A DNA stretch of 64,000 bases from Typhlomys cinereus (taxonomy: Eukaryota; Chordata; Mammalia; Rodentia; Platacanthomyidae), in assembly GCA_023101885.1 (NCBI GenBank), contig JALPQD010000142.1, positions 2,812,121 through 2,876,120 on the forward strand, given 5' to 3'. This document shows, piece after piece, positions 11,706 through 22,065 of the stretch; within the stretch, counting starts at the first letter, position 1; every line of letters starts with the position of its first letter. Made by a program: the position numbers and the translations under genes. The notes beneath the pieces are model-generated. The model did not search any database. It saw only the letters and a list, made by a program, of their open reading frames with translations, and was not told the origin of the DNA.

Positions 11706-11978
11706 TTGGCCTTATGGCTTTTAATATATGAACATCAAATTAAACACCCAATGAATGACGTCAATGCTGTCAAATCATCTTTGCGAGAAAGCAGTCATAA
11801 CATAAAATCCAAAAAACATATTGATTTTACCCTTGACACTTATGCTAAATTAGGCCCTGAGGAAGAAGTTAGTCGTGTAGAACATTTCCTACACATGACC
11901 AAAAAGTATTCTCAAGAGATTCTTAGACAACCAGAATTCATGCTGACACTTTATAGCCTGCATTTTGCTGCCCAATGA
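11706..11978 (+). other. Unassigned 90-codon open frame
   Basis: An open frame of 90 codons that begins at TTG (the first in-frame ATG is 15 codons in) and ends at TGA 11976-11978. Unlike most short frames here it is not low-complexity; the second half is charged and helix-like (for example LGPEEEVSRVEHFLHMTKK). I do not recognise the family. There is no poly(A) tail or target-site duplication to make it a clear processed pseudogene. An in-frame stop lies just upstream. Chance, an exon relic or a retrogene fragment are all possible. Confidence 0.15.
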
Positions 11979-12046
11979 CAAATGTGTGCAACTTGTGTGA
12001 AAACAATTGAAACAACCCTGTCCTTACATAATACATAAAGATTCTT

Positions 12047-12322
12047 TTTAAAAATTTTTTATTATTTATTCAATTGTGTGTGTGTGCATATGTGTGTGTG
12101 CGTGTGTGTAGAACCACAGGCGAATTCGGGAACCACCATGGACTGCCTTCACCTCCTCCTTGTTTACTCTGCCCAGGGATTCACAGGCTCCACCCTACCA
12201 GGACCAGAAACTCAGCCCCCCCCCACTTCCACCCAGCATCTATACGTGGGGTGTAGGATCCGAACTCAGGACCTTCCACCTGCAAGGCAGAGGCTTAACT
12301 CCTGAGCCACCTCTCCAATCCC
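12047..12322 (-). mobile_element. tRNA-derived SINE (B2 superfamily), young copy
   Basis: The element reads right to left. Its tRNA-like head lies just inside 12322 (minus-strand GGTGGCTCAGGAGTTAAG A box; GAGTTCGGATCC B box). A body shared with the copies at 14.3, 34.2, 51.5 and 59.4 kb follows, then (CA)n and an A/T-rich tail at the left. A perfect 14-bp duplication ACATAAAGATTCTT flanks it (12033-12046 and 12323-12336). Short frames across it (60-75 codons) are translations of the SINE. Confidence 0.92.
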
Positions 12323-12336
12323 ACATAAAGATTCTT

Positions 12337-14029
12337 AATGGGAGAAGTTATTAAAAATAAAGGCATTTCTCAAACTGAATGACGTATTTCTCCAGCATGA
12401 GCTGATATTTACAACTCTGTCAAAACTGACTATTTTATATTAGATCACAAAACAAATTTGAGTTTAGGATTATTTTCCACTATGGGAAGATTAACTGATT
12501 CACGAATACTTATTTTTTGGTAAAATTAATGATTTACTTGTTAAAGATTTATGTAAGTGCTACTTACTTACTTAAACTCATTTAACATCACCTTCAATAT
12601 TGTCTTGAAAAACAGCTCAAATTCTTTCTACAAAAGAATTTGTCCTTGTATTTCTGATTGCATGCGCTCAAATATGGATTTGGTATCCATGCACAAGCTT
12701 TATGTATTACATATATGTCTGTCTGCATGCAGTGTGCATTAATACTCAATATGAAAGAGCATGTAGACAAAATGAAACCAGAAATTCACTGAGATTCTTG
12801 AGATTTATCTCAGTGAATCCATAGACCTGACATTTACATGTCATAACTAACTGTTTCTCTTAGTTTGATATAGATGTATTAAATACCTATTGCATGCACC
12901 AGAGGGTTGTAAGATAGAGGCGTTATTCAATCCCAGTTTGAGAATTTTGTGGCTAGGGCAGGGAATCACAAATGGATGTTAGAGGTAGCAGCAGGAGGAT
13001 CCATGAATGAGCAACATGAGGCAGAGGCTAAGGGTCCCCTGTACTTCTCTCTGTCCTTTGTCTTTTGCAACCTTCTTTCAGATGTACACAAGGCATTTAT
13101 AGAAGAATAGGCTATTTATATTTGAATATCCTAGAGAGAAATTTTCATTTAGGTATCTTTAGCATTAACCACACATTTCATGAAATTCTACTAGCACAAT
13201 GGAAACTAAAATTTTCAGTATCACAAACTGCTGAACATAAATTTCCTAAGTGCTCACAATTGAAATTTTGTCACTGTAATTAAAATGTTTCCTTATCTTT
13301 GGCTTTTACTGAGATCAGGGATTTATTTTGTTTCCGTTCTTATTATAACTGCTAACTTTCATAAAGCTATACAACACCACAAGAGTTTTCTTTAATTAAT
13401 TGCTGCTAGAAGAATGATAGAAGACATGAATGAGCTACATTACAAAACATCCATTTTAAGTATGAGTAACATTTTATACATTTTATATGTAACATTTAAC
13501 TACAATGTTATGACATTATAGAAAATTATACAATAGTAGAGCATGATTGTATTGTTTTTCCTCAGGGTATAATTTAATGGCATTGTAGACCTTGTCCTCC
13601 GTCTAGCCTTAGGAGGTTGTTGTGCAACAATTTCAAACACTCTAGTCTGAAAGAAGGTCCAGAAAGTAAATAGCTTGTTAGTCTTAGGAAGTTTCTGAAA
13701 CTAATACTGGGGAATAGGGGACAAAGTTGTTCTCCACATAGTTAAAAAAATAAAAAGCATTAAACTATTGCTGATGGGAGAAGAATCTTAGCCAATCAGT
13801 GTGAAGGAGAGTCTGAGCAGTCCAGGAGTATGCAACAGAATTCCCCAGAAGCAAGTCATGCAGCAGAGTGCTCTAGGGGTGTGATTTCCATGAATCTTAC
13901 CCATGCTGGAGTGATATGTCCCTGATTCTGTATGTACTCCTCACCAATAAACACTTTATGCTGTCAAGTTGGAACATGGTGTGATAATACTTTTGTCTGT
14001 CGTTAAACTCCACCCTGAGGTAGATAGAC
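12337..14029. other. AT-rich single-copy DNA, no gene seen
   Basis: No convincing coding sequence or repeat was found. Frames of 61-72 codons at 12557-12742 and 13065-13283 have no recognisable features. Confidence 0.5.
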
Positions 14030-14150
14030 ATTTGTGTTTTCCATAGTTCTGGGAATACAGACAGATTTTTACAAGAGTGTTAGAGATTTGAATGCTGGTC
14101 TTCACACCTACACAGCAGAACTTTTTCCACTGAATCATTTCCCCAATTCT
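14030..14150 (-). mobile_element. Degenerate SINE remnant (B4/ID-like)
   Basis: On the minus strand the right part reads as a decayed tRNA-type head (plus strand 'gatttgaatgctggtcttc ... cactgaatcatttccccaat', matching the usual 'gattgaa...ggtc...actgagccatctccccag' layout). It is diverged and without clear ends. Confidence 0.45.
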
Positions 14151-14342
14151 TGGCTAATTTTCATGGAAAATTTTCAAATATCTTCAAAGTTATTTTATAT
14201 TAATGGAAATCATTCTAAGCCTACTATATATTAATGGAATCTCTGTTATTCTAAGTTCCACAACTTAAGATTTACTAAAAATTTATTGCATACAATTTCC
14301 TATGCAAAAACGTCAAGCATGTGAGGTACTACTGACTTTATT

Positions 14343-14638
14343 TTATTTTTTTTATTATTTATTCAATTGTGCATGTATGCATGTGTGCGCCTGTGTGTGT
14401 GTGTATGTATGTGTGTATGTGTGTGTAGAACCACGGACGAATTCGGGAACCACCATGGACGCCTCCACCTCCTTCTTGTTTACTCTGCCCGGGGATTCAC
14501 AGGCTCCGCCCTACCAGGACTGGAAACGCAAGTCGCCCCTACTTCAGCCCGGCATCTATACATGGGGTCTAGGATCCGAACTCAGGACCTTCCGCCTGCA
14601 AGGCAGAAGCTTAACCCCTGAGCCACCTCTCCAGCCCC
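14343..14638 (-). mobile_element. tRNA-derived SINE (B2 superfamily), young copy
   Basis: Same family and orientation as 12047-12322. The Pol III head lies at the right end, with a shared body including the GGTTCCCGAATTCGTCCGTG segment, a (CA)n-type tract and an (AAT)/A-rich tail. A perfect 15-bp duplication ACTACTGACTTTATT lies at 14328-14342 and 14639-14653. The insertion site on the minus strand reads CCTT|AATAAA, as expected of L1 endonuclease. The 114- and 84-codon frames here are SINE translations. Confidence 0.93.
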
Positions 14639-14653
14639 ACTACTGACTTTATT

Positions 14654-15323
14654 AAGGAAATGCTATTACCATGAAGAGCTTGGAATGAACTCAAGGAAAT
14701 TGACCTTTCATGTGTCTGATGTCCATTTCTGTTGTTTTCAAAAGAATTGTGAGTCATTTTGCCCAATTCACTTAAAAATATAAATATATCGATCATTGCT
14801 TTATGCTCAGTTATTTTATATTTTTCAATGGTTGCAAATCACAGGGAGGATTCACAGAAATACAATGCATGCTTCAGAGCTATGAGAGAAGTCATTATGC
14901 TTTTTTTTTAGTAAGGAATTGAAGAATGTCACAGGTACTAAAGAGCATTTTATTAGCACTTACAGGTTCTATCAAGGAGCCAATGTCAAGTGCTCAATGT
15001 AGGACATGGCAATCTTGTGTTGTCCTTGTATCTCTACTTAAACCCATTTAAAATCACTTTCAATATTAATGTCTTCTGAAAAACAGCTCAATAAAACAAT
15101 TTCAAAGTGAATCTGCTAGTTCACTTCAGCTCTTTAAGCTAAGTACAGATATTCTCTCACATTTCCACCTCTGGGTCTGATAAGAGTCTCTGTTAGAGAC
15201 AGAAGTTCTCATTGGTAAGTGAGATTTTAATGGAATTGTGCATAACTGAAAATATAAAAACTTTTTAAGTGGAAAGAATGGCTTCACTTATTTTTATAAG
15301 CAAACGATTACCAGTACTACTGT

Positions 15324-15378
<55 letters not shown>

Positions 15379-16734
15379 AACATGTATGTACACAAGTCCA
15401 TGCAAGGAATACATCAATAGAAGCCAAGCAGAATAATGAAAATAGTTCTTTCTCACAGAATGGATTTCAAAGCTTTGGGAGTTACCAACTCTGCTCATAA
15501 AGTAAAGTGCATGCCCTATATCCTACTTTTAGTATCAACTGTTTGGTATCTAATTTTTTTATCTTACTTTTTTGTACCTAAGACATTACAATTTAAAATT
15601 GCTAATTGAATGACATGTTATTAACAACTAGAATTGTAAAAATTTACTCCTTCTGTTTTAACGATGTCAGAAATCTACAACAAGCATGTACTTACATGCA
15701 GGTTTCAGCATTCTCTGGATATGAAAATGAAGCGTCAGCAGATAAACATCAAGAGAAATCTGATCTCCAGGCAGCCTGAATCTCATGGTCCTTTATTCCC
15801 ATATGATCATGATAATTATTACAGAAGGAGGCCGTTATTGTTTTGTAACAAAAATTTTACTTACATAAACAACTTTGCAACATTTGTATGCTGGTCTCAT
15901 TTTAAACTCTTTGTGAATAATATTTTGCTTTCATATTTCTGAGAAGTGTGCTTGCCATCTGATCTGCTGCAATATTCTCTCTCTCTCTCTGTTTTCTTAT
16001 CTCTCTTTCCTCTGAAGCTTTAGTAATATCAGTTATTATTAAACAGCTTATCAATATTAATATACATGTCAGAGTAGAATGAAGTAAATTATGACATTTA
16101 TACAGTCTGTATTCATCTCATTGACTAAAAATCTTTGGTTTATAAGGTTATTAGTGTTAATTCAATCATGGGATCACTCATCTCTGTGTTATAAGAAACA
16201 GTTATCTTCATTTAATTTTATACTGTCAGGTTGTAGAAATGAACAGGGGAATGATAAGGCATAACATTATTAAGAGACAATTATACTAGAAGGTACAGAA
16301 GATAGTGTGTTTTTATTTTATATTGATTTGTATTATGTTTATATTTCAATTATGTTAAGGTTTGGATAATAAGCTTTGCTATGCATTTCATTTTGAGAAG
16401 TACATGATTCTTGATGATATGTTCACTTAACTTTTGTAAGAGGAAAGGTTTCAAGTAAAATATTGAGAGCCACTCATCAAGATAAGCACATTTATTCAAC
16501 ATTAAAATGCTAAGGATTAAAGAAATTCTTTTTTGAGGTTATCTTTCATGTTCATGTATTTGCCTTTGTATTTCAAGTTAACTCATCAACTTTTTCCTCA
16601 TTTTTATATTAAATTGAAAATATGCTAACAAAATTTATTTAGAACATGATATATAAAGAAAATATGGGTAAAGTTAAAGTTAATTCACTTTATGATTCTA
16701 ATCATAAAAATGTGAGACATAACATTTTAAAAAT
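14654..16734. other. AT-rich DNA, no gene seen
   Basis: Contains a (TG)n microsatellite at 15321-15376 and a short CT run near 15977. The 92-codon frame at 15664-15942 has an ATG but no domain-like or conserved features that I can see. Confidence 0.5.
15321..15376. repeat. (TG)n microsatellite
   Basis: About 27 TG units with a single interruption near the left end. No SINE head is recognisable beside it. Confidence 0.95.
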
Positions 16735-16905
16735 ATTCATTTATTTTTTCCACTCATACAAACTTGATAGGTACCCCATTCCCCTCCCTCTCTCCACCCT
16801 TCTCTGGATCCCCTTGTATTCTTCCCCTTTTCCCCCTTCCTTTCCCCCCTTCCTTTCTCCCATTGTCCCCCCCACTATCCCCAAAGCATCTTTTATTGTG
16901 CAGAG
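16735..16905 (-). mobile_element. L1 3'-UTR end fragment
   Basis: The plus strand shows a T-rich start, then CATACAAACTTGATAGGTAC, then C/T-rich sequence. This is the reverse complement of the end of the L1 3' UTR seen at 31010 and 61100 ('gtacctattaagtttgtatg', preceded by the polypurine tract). Only about 170 bp is retained. Frames of 86-107 codons across it are low-complexity artefacts. Confidence 0.75.
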
Positions 16906-17152
16906 ACATATTTTTTTTAGAAAAATGAAAGAAAACCTATTACAGACAAGAACAAAATTATACAGGTGATAAAAAAATTCTGGAGTATTTTGTTTTGACA
17001 TCTTTTAAAACAGTCTTGTGTCAGCAAGTTAATTCACTAAACTTCACAACCTGAATTTTATCCTTAGATCCTGTGTGGTGTAGAAAAAGCCTGAACCTCC
17101 AAACCTGTCTTCTGACCTTTCTGCTTGTGATATCTCAAGTGTGCTTAACCGA

Positions 17153-17275
17153 ATACACACACAGACACACACACACACACACGCACATATGCACATGCAC
17201 ACACACACATATGAATACTCTCAGAGACACACACAGTCACACACACAGAGACACACATAGATACAATGATAAACA
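17153..17275. repeat. CA-rich low-complexity tract
   Basis: An irregular ACACAC/ACAGAC/CACATG sequence about 120 bp long, next to a degenerate SINE at 17336. Confidence 0.85.
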
Positions 17276-17335
17276 TTCACACAAAAGACAGATATAATGA
17301 ATAATAAAAAAACACATTTCTTGAAAAGAAGTAGC

Positions 17336-17505
17336 ATAGGTTTGTGGAGACAACTTATGGGTTAAAATCTTTGCCTGTGGAGCAAAAGTATCAGAATTCA
17401 GATCCCTGATCCATGTAAAAATATGATGATCTGAACTTCAGTCCCTGGAAGACAGAGGCTGGGAAAACCCAGAGCAAATTGATAAACCAGAATGATTACT
17501 ATAGA
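17336..17505 (+). mobile_element. Degenerate tRNA-derived SINE
   Basis: 'gtggagacaacttatgggtta' then 'agaattcagatccctgatcc' is a decayed A-box/B-box head. The following 'tccctggaagacagaggctggg' block is shared with the SINE at 37558. The tail is not recognisable. Confidence 0.5.
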
Positions 17506-18409
17506 GTTTCCATTTTTCCTCAGTGTTTGTGTTAATAAGAACCCATTTATTTTAATTTGCTATTTTCAACAAATAAATGTGAACCAGTTGGCAAACTGAA
17601 AAGAAGAGAGAATTGGATGTATATTCAAAAAGGATTAAATTAAACAGACATATAAACAGAAACTATACAACAAAGAAATTGGAGGACCTCCAATTTTATA
17701 TGCCATGATGGTACTATAGCAGATCAATCAAGCAAAATAAGAAAATTTAGTTCTTTTATTTTTCTTTGGGTTAGCTTTACAATCATGAAATAAAAATACA
17801 AAAAATTAGAGCCATGTGAGATGATGTCTCAAAATCTGTTCTATATAGCAGCAAGAAACATACTATAAAATAACAAAAAGTATATTACAAATAAGCATCT
17901 TATCTTTTAAATCCATCAGAGCCATCATGCTCTAAGGATAACATTATTTTCAATAATTATGCTTAGAAATAAACTCTGAAAGGTACCCAAAGGGGGAAAA
18001 AAGAAAGAATATTATGGATTTATGTAATCTCTTGGGCACTGGTCTTTAACACAGAAGAAGTCTGTAGATCCTTTATTGAAGATATCTTCATTAACAAGAG
18101 TGAGACTCTTCAGTGTTTTAGATGGAACTTATTTATTTAGCCTCCCCTTCTTTAATACCTTTTGATAATTGCCTTTCCAGGACCAGGGTCTGTTGCTGCT
18201 TAGTTAGAGGATGTTGAGAAACAGACTGGAATAAAATGGTGTCCAGAAGACTTGTTGAAAACAACACTGATTTCAGTAGAAAAGAGTCAGGGAATTCCAA
18301 CAATTTGGATAACTCTGTTGATTCCACAAACTAAATGCAGATACCAAAAATAAACAAACAAACAAATAAATAAAGCGAGCCTCAGGCAGTAAAGCAGACA
18401 CACTCACTA
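17506..18409. other. AT-rich DNA, no gene seen
   Basis: No coding sequence or repeat was recognised. A 64-codon minus-strand frame at 18133-18327 has no distinguishing features. Confidence 0.5.
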
Positions 18410-18790
18410 CATTGTAATGACCAATTTTACATGTTAACTTAACTAGATAGCAGTACTCATTACTTATTAAACATTATTTTAGCCATTGATGTGATGGTGT
18501 ATTGACAATATGGTTAGCATATATGATCAGTTAGCTGTAAGGAAGATATTACACTTGATGATATAGTTGATTTCATGCAGTTAGTAGAAAGTCTTCAAAG
18601 GAAAAATTGAGTTTTCTTAGATAGGAAGAAATTCTGTCTCCAGATATAGTGATTCATTCCTACCAAATTGAGCCTTGATGCATGGATCTTGATATGCTCT
18701 TACTTACTCTGTAACATTTAGAAGCCTTCTCTCAGAATCAAAGCTACACACCTATTTATGATGTCTCTCTTTTCCAAAGCTGAATGTGAT
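18410..18790 (+). repeat. Old LTR-like sequence (ERVL type), diverged
   Basis: 'ccaattttacatgttaactt' followed by 'aaacattattttagcc' and 'gtgatggtgtattgac' matches the order of the 5' part of an ERVL-type LTR. The 3' part is unclear. Confidence 0.35.
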
Positions 18791-19199
18791 ACTTTAAATC
18801 CATAAAATTTGAAGTTTATAGCTTGGCAAAGTACAAAGCCTGACTGTGCTTCCCCATATAGATGTCAGTAAATGTCAAAAGACTCATTGGCTCAAAAATT
18901 CTTACCATTATCTCTGACTTCGTGTGAGGAGTGACTGGCAAGTGAGGTGGATGCTAGGATGATCCCCAAGCAACAAACATTGAATAAGTAGAAAAAAATT
19001 ACAATCATAGGAGCCCATCCACTTATTTTAGGAAAACACTACACAAATAGAAACATAAACAGATGGAAATTATATATAATATCAGGAAAACCAGAAAAAC
19101 AATAAGGAGATCAAAACTCAGGTATGTTGTCATACACCTTATTGAGTGACTCAATTTGATAAATAAACACCTTCCAAGGTTTCTCATTAAAATTCATTT

Positions 19200-19540
19200 T
19201 GAGGCCTTGCTGATTATGTTGGAAGTACAGTGGCCTTTAAAGAGGTCTTGTCTCATGAAACCTCTGCCTCAATGAATAACATAATGTCTTTTTGATGAAA
19301 CAGATCAATTCTCATAATATTGCATTGTTATGAAAATCATCTCCGTGTTAGGTAACTCAGTATGTGCCTGATACCGTTTCCATGTTTTTTCCATTTATCT
19401 AGCAGCATGTGTTCTTCACAAGATGTCAAATGGAGGCTATTGATACTGTTATGGACTTTTATAGCTATGAGATAAGTAAATTTCCATATATGGTACCTGA
19501 CCTCAGGTATTTTATTACAACAATGTAAAATGAAAAAGCA
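19200..19540 (+). repeat. Old MaLR-type LTR fragment
   Basis: 'ggcctttaaagaggtcttgt' and 'catgaaacctctgcctcaa', then 'cctgacctcaggtattttat', resemble the middle and 3' end of MaLR-class LTRs. Divergence is high and no ends are visible. Confidence 0.35.
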
Positions 19541-19964
19541 TAAGAAATATCTCTTTTATGAAAATTAGTTCCATATGTATGACTTATTGAAGAGGAAGGA
19601 AAAAGACATTTTATTGTTCAAAAAACATAAACAATGTGGAAATTCCTAGATGTCTTAAGAACTTGAACACAATATGTTCATAAGTTGCTTTTCCTAAACT
19701 TGGAGATAAATTTATCATCTACTAAGCAACATGAGTTACAAAATTGCAGGACTCTGTTGAAAATAGTTTTCACTGAGTCCAAACAATGAGACTTACAAAG
19801 TGCTAAGCTTATTAAAGTGATTAAACTTGTTTTGTAATTTCATAAACACTTTTCTAAAGTTCGAAGCATAAAAATACCTGAAACAATAAGTAAATAGTAT
19901 CAATTCTTTATAATATTTTAATATCACTTTTTCTGCAATGAACCAAACATAAAAAGGTTTTATT

Positions 19965-20190
19965 TTATTATTTTTTTTTGGAGTTTCATACATGGATACA
20001 GAGAATCTATGACATTTTCATACCTTAATCATCAGTCCCATGCCTCCTCCTTTTCCCATTACAACGCTCTTCTTTACCTGCCAGTTTCACTCCTAGTTTG
20101 CATGTCTTTTCACATGTGTGGTCTGGAATTTCATCTGGGTTGCCTTGATGTCAATACAGGTACCCAAGCACTTGCTGGAGCATGAATCAT
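19965..20190 (-). mobile_element. Possible old L1 3'-UTR fragment
   Basis: A T-rich start followed by C-rich, low-purine sequence with 'cttttcacatgtgtggtc' looks like the reverse of an old rodent (Lx-like) L1 3' end. It is not the young family at 21 kb. Assignment is weak. Confidence 0.3.
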
Positions 20191-20630
20191 ATATTAGTGG
20201 GTATTAAATTAAGGAAAGCATCTTCTCTCTCTCCTCATCAGCATTAATCCACATCATCTCTCTGGGAGATGTGAGGTCTCTTACATCTTTCCCCTTCCAT
20301 ACTGAAGAGACGATTGGACAAATCCCATGCAAGTCTTGTGGAAACACAACTGTAGTGAGATAGCCCTATCATGTCCAGAAGATCATGTATAGTCACACCC
20401 CTGCCTTGCTCTTCCATGGTGTTCTCTGTGCCTTGGTGTGTGTGTGTGTGGAGTGTCATTTTAGATGCCTGTTTTAGAGCCAAACAGCCTGCAGCCACTT
20501 TACTTTGGCCAGTTATGATTTTCTGTAGTTAAAACTTTCCATTGCAAAAAGAAGATGCTAGATCGATGGTTCTTCATATTTTGTCATTTCCCTTTTTTAA
20601 AATCCTAATAATGAAACCAACTAGAGAAAT

Positions 20631-20638
20631 TATACATA

Positions 20639-20676
<38 letters not shown>

Positions 20677-20680
20677 ATAT
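20631..20680. repeat. (TA)n microsatellite
   Basis: A TATATA run of about 50 bp with two short interruptions. Confidence 0.95.
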
Positions 20681-21039
20681 TGGAGAGAAAAATAGGCAAA
20701 CAATTATTATTCTTAACAGACCCAGATAACTTTTACTGAGGAATAATATTAGAATATAATGTTAGAATTAACATGTTGAGACAAGTTAGAGGACAATGCA
20801 GGGGGAAAGAACAGCGAATGTAAAATCATCTGGCACCCTTTACAGACATATAAGAGGATGTTTCTACTCAACCTTTGGGAGTAAGGAATGGAGGCCAGTA
20901 TCACCTCAGGGGACATGTAGGTTGCATCTTCACGAAGTATCACATCTGATAAACTATGACATCTCATAACGTGCATTAAAAAGCATGAATTCAGTGATTT
21001 TTTTTAAAGGTCTCATTTGGCTTTATTTTTCCTTCTTTC

Positions 21040-22065
21040 TTTTTTTTTTAATTTCTGCTCAGACTAATTTAATAGGTATCCTGGTCCTTTCCCTTCCTGG
21101 ACCCCCATGCTCCCTCCCCCCTATTCCCCTTCCATTCCCCCATCCCTCCCTATCTCCCAGTGCCTCCCCCCACCATCCCTGGAACATCCTTTAATGTGTA
21201 TGTCAAACTTTCCTCTGGGTCCTCCTCTCTGATGAGGTGTAAGGACTCAGTGACATTTCCTAGAACTCTTTCTTGTGTTCCCCTTAAGTATAGGAACACT
21301 ATTTGGCTGTTAATCCTTTGCTTCTAAGGATCCTAGTGCCTTTATTCCATGTTAGACTTTGAGGGGTCAGTAATGTGTTCGTCATTGTGCAGGTCATGCA
21401 AAGTCCTATTACGATTGCTTCTGCCCTAACTTGTGTGTAGTATCTTGCATATCATTGCTCCTCCCCATCTTTAGGCTCTTACAATCTTACTGGCCCTTCT
21501 TCCAAAAATTTCCCTGAGCTTCCGGATGGGGAGAGATTAGGCTGGCCTAGTTCCAGGTGATTGATATAGAGTCTCTGATGTTCTGAATTATGGTTTGTTG
21601 GTTTTTTTTTCAGTTTTGCTGCTCCTGCAATGCCCTTGGCTCCATCCTGATGGGTATTGATGTCATCCCTGGCCAGAGATAAAAAGATGTCAAATAAGAG
21701 TATTATTATAAGTGTATATTCAAAGGTAGATGGAATAAAAGTAGGAGACTGCAGTGAGGGTGGTCAGTCTCCCATTGCAAAATGGTTACTTTCTATCTGC
21801 CCTCCCGTTCTGGTGAGATCATACTTCTTCAGTTGCAAATGATCAGAAAGGAAAGTCTGTGAACTTAACCAAATTTCTCATTACTTACTCGCAGTACTTG
21901 ATGGTGGCCTATTTTCTCTGCTATAACATGATCCCCTCTCTCCTTGTTTCTGGTGGGTCTCTCCTTCCCCTCCCCTCCTGTTTATAATCTTTGCAATTAC
22001 TGTAGGTATTACAGAGATTTATCTTTGAGTGTCTCTAAGTGGGTGTTAGGGTTAGGATTAGGGTA
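21040..22065 (-). other. L1 3' UTR with polypurine tract
   Basis: On the minus strand the region runs from just after the ORF2 stop to the A-rich tail. It contains the conserved block that recurs at 1734-2358 and 30440-31040, and a G-rich tract (C-rich on the plus strand, 21110-21175). Three telomere-like hexamers lie at its ORF2-proximal end (22046-22063). Confidence 0.85.
22046..22063 (+). repeat. Three telomere-like hexamers
   Basis: TTAGGG TTAGGA TTAGGG on the plus strand, starting 2 bp from the ORF2 stop codon. The same position in the copies at 30004 and 62080-62110 reads a different sequence (CCAAACCCACC...), so the hexamers are peculiar to this copy. Confidence 0.8.

Noticed and set aside
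14302..14646. 114-codon plus-strand frame with Cys/Val-rich start
   Set aside because: The Cys-Val repeat is a translated (TG)n run and the rest is a reversed SINE. The same peptide appears at 12074, 34198 and 51545.
15664..15942. 92-codon ATG frame as a gene
   Set aside because: Composition matches random AT-rich DNA. There are no motifs, and no splice or retrocopy signals.
16713..16911. GAGACATA at both ends of the 16.7-kb L1 fragment as a TSD
   Set aside because: Only 7-8 bp, and the left copy is separated from the T-rich end by about 20 bp of other sequence, so it does not fit a target-site duplication.
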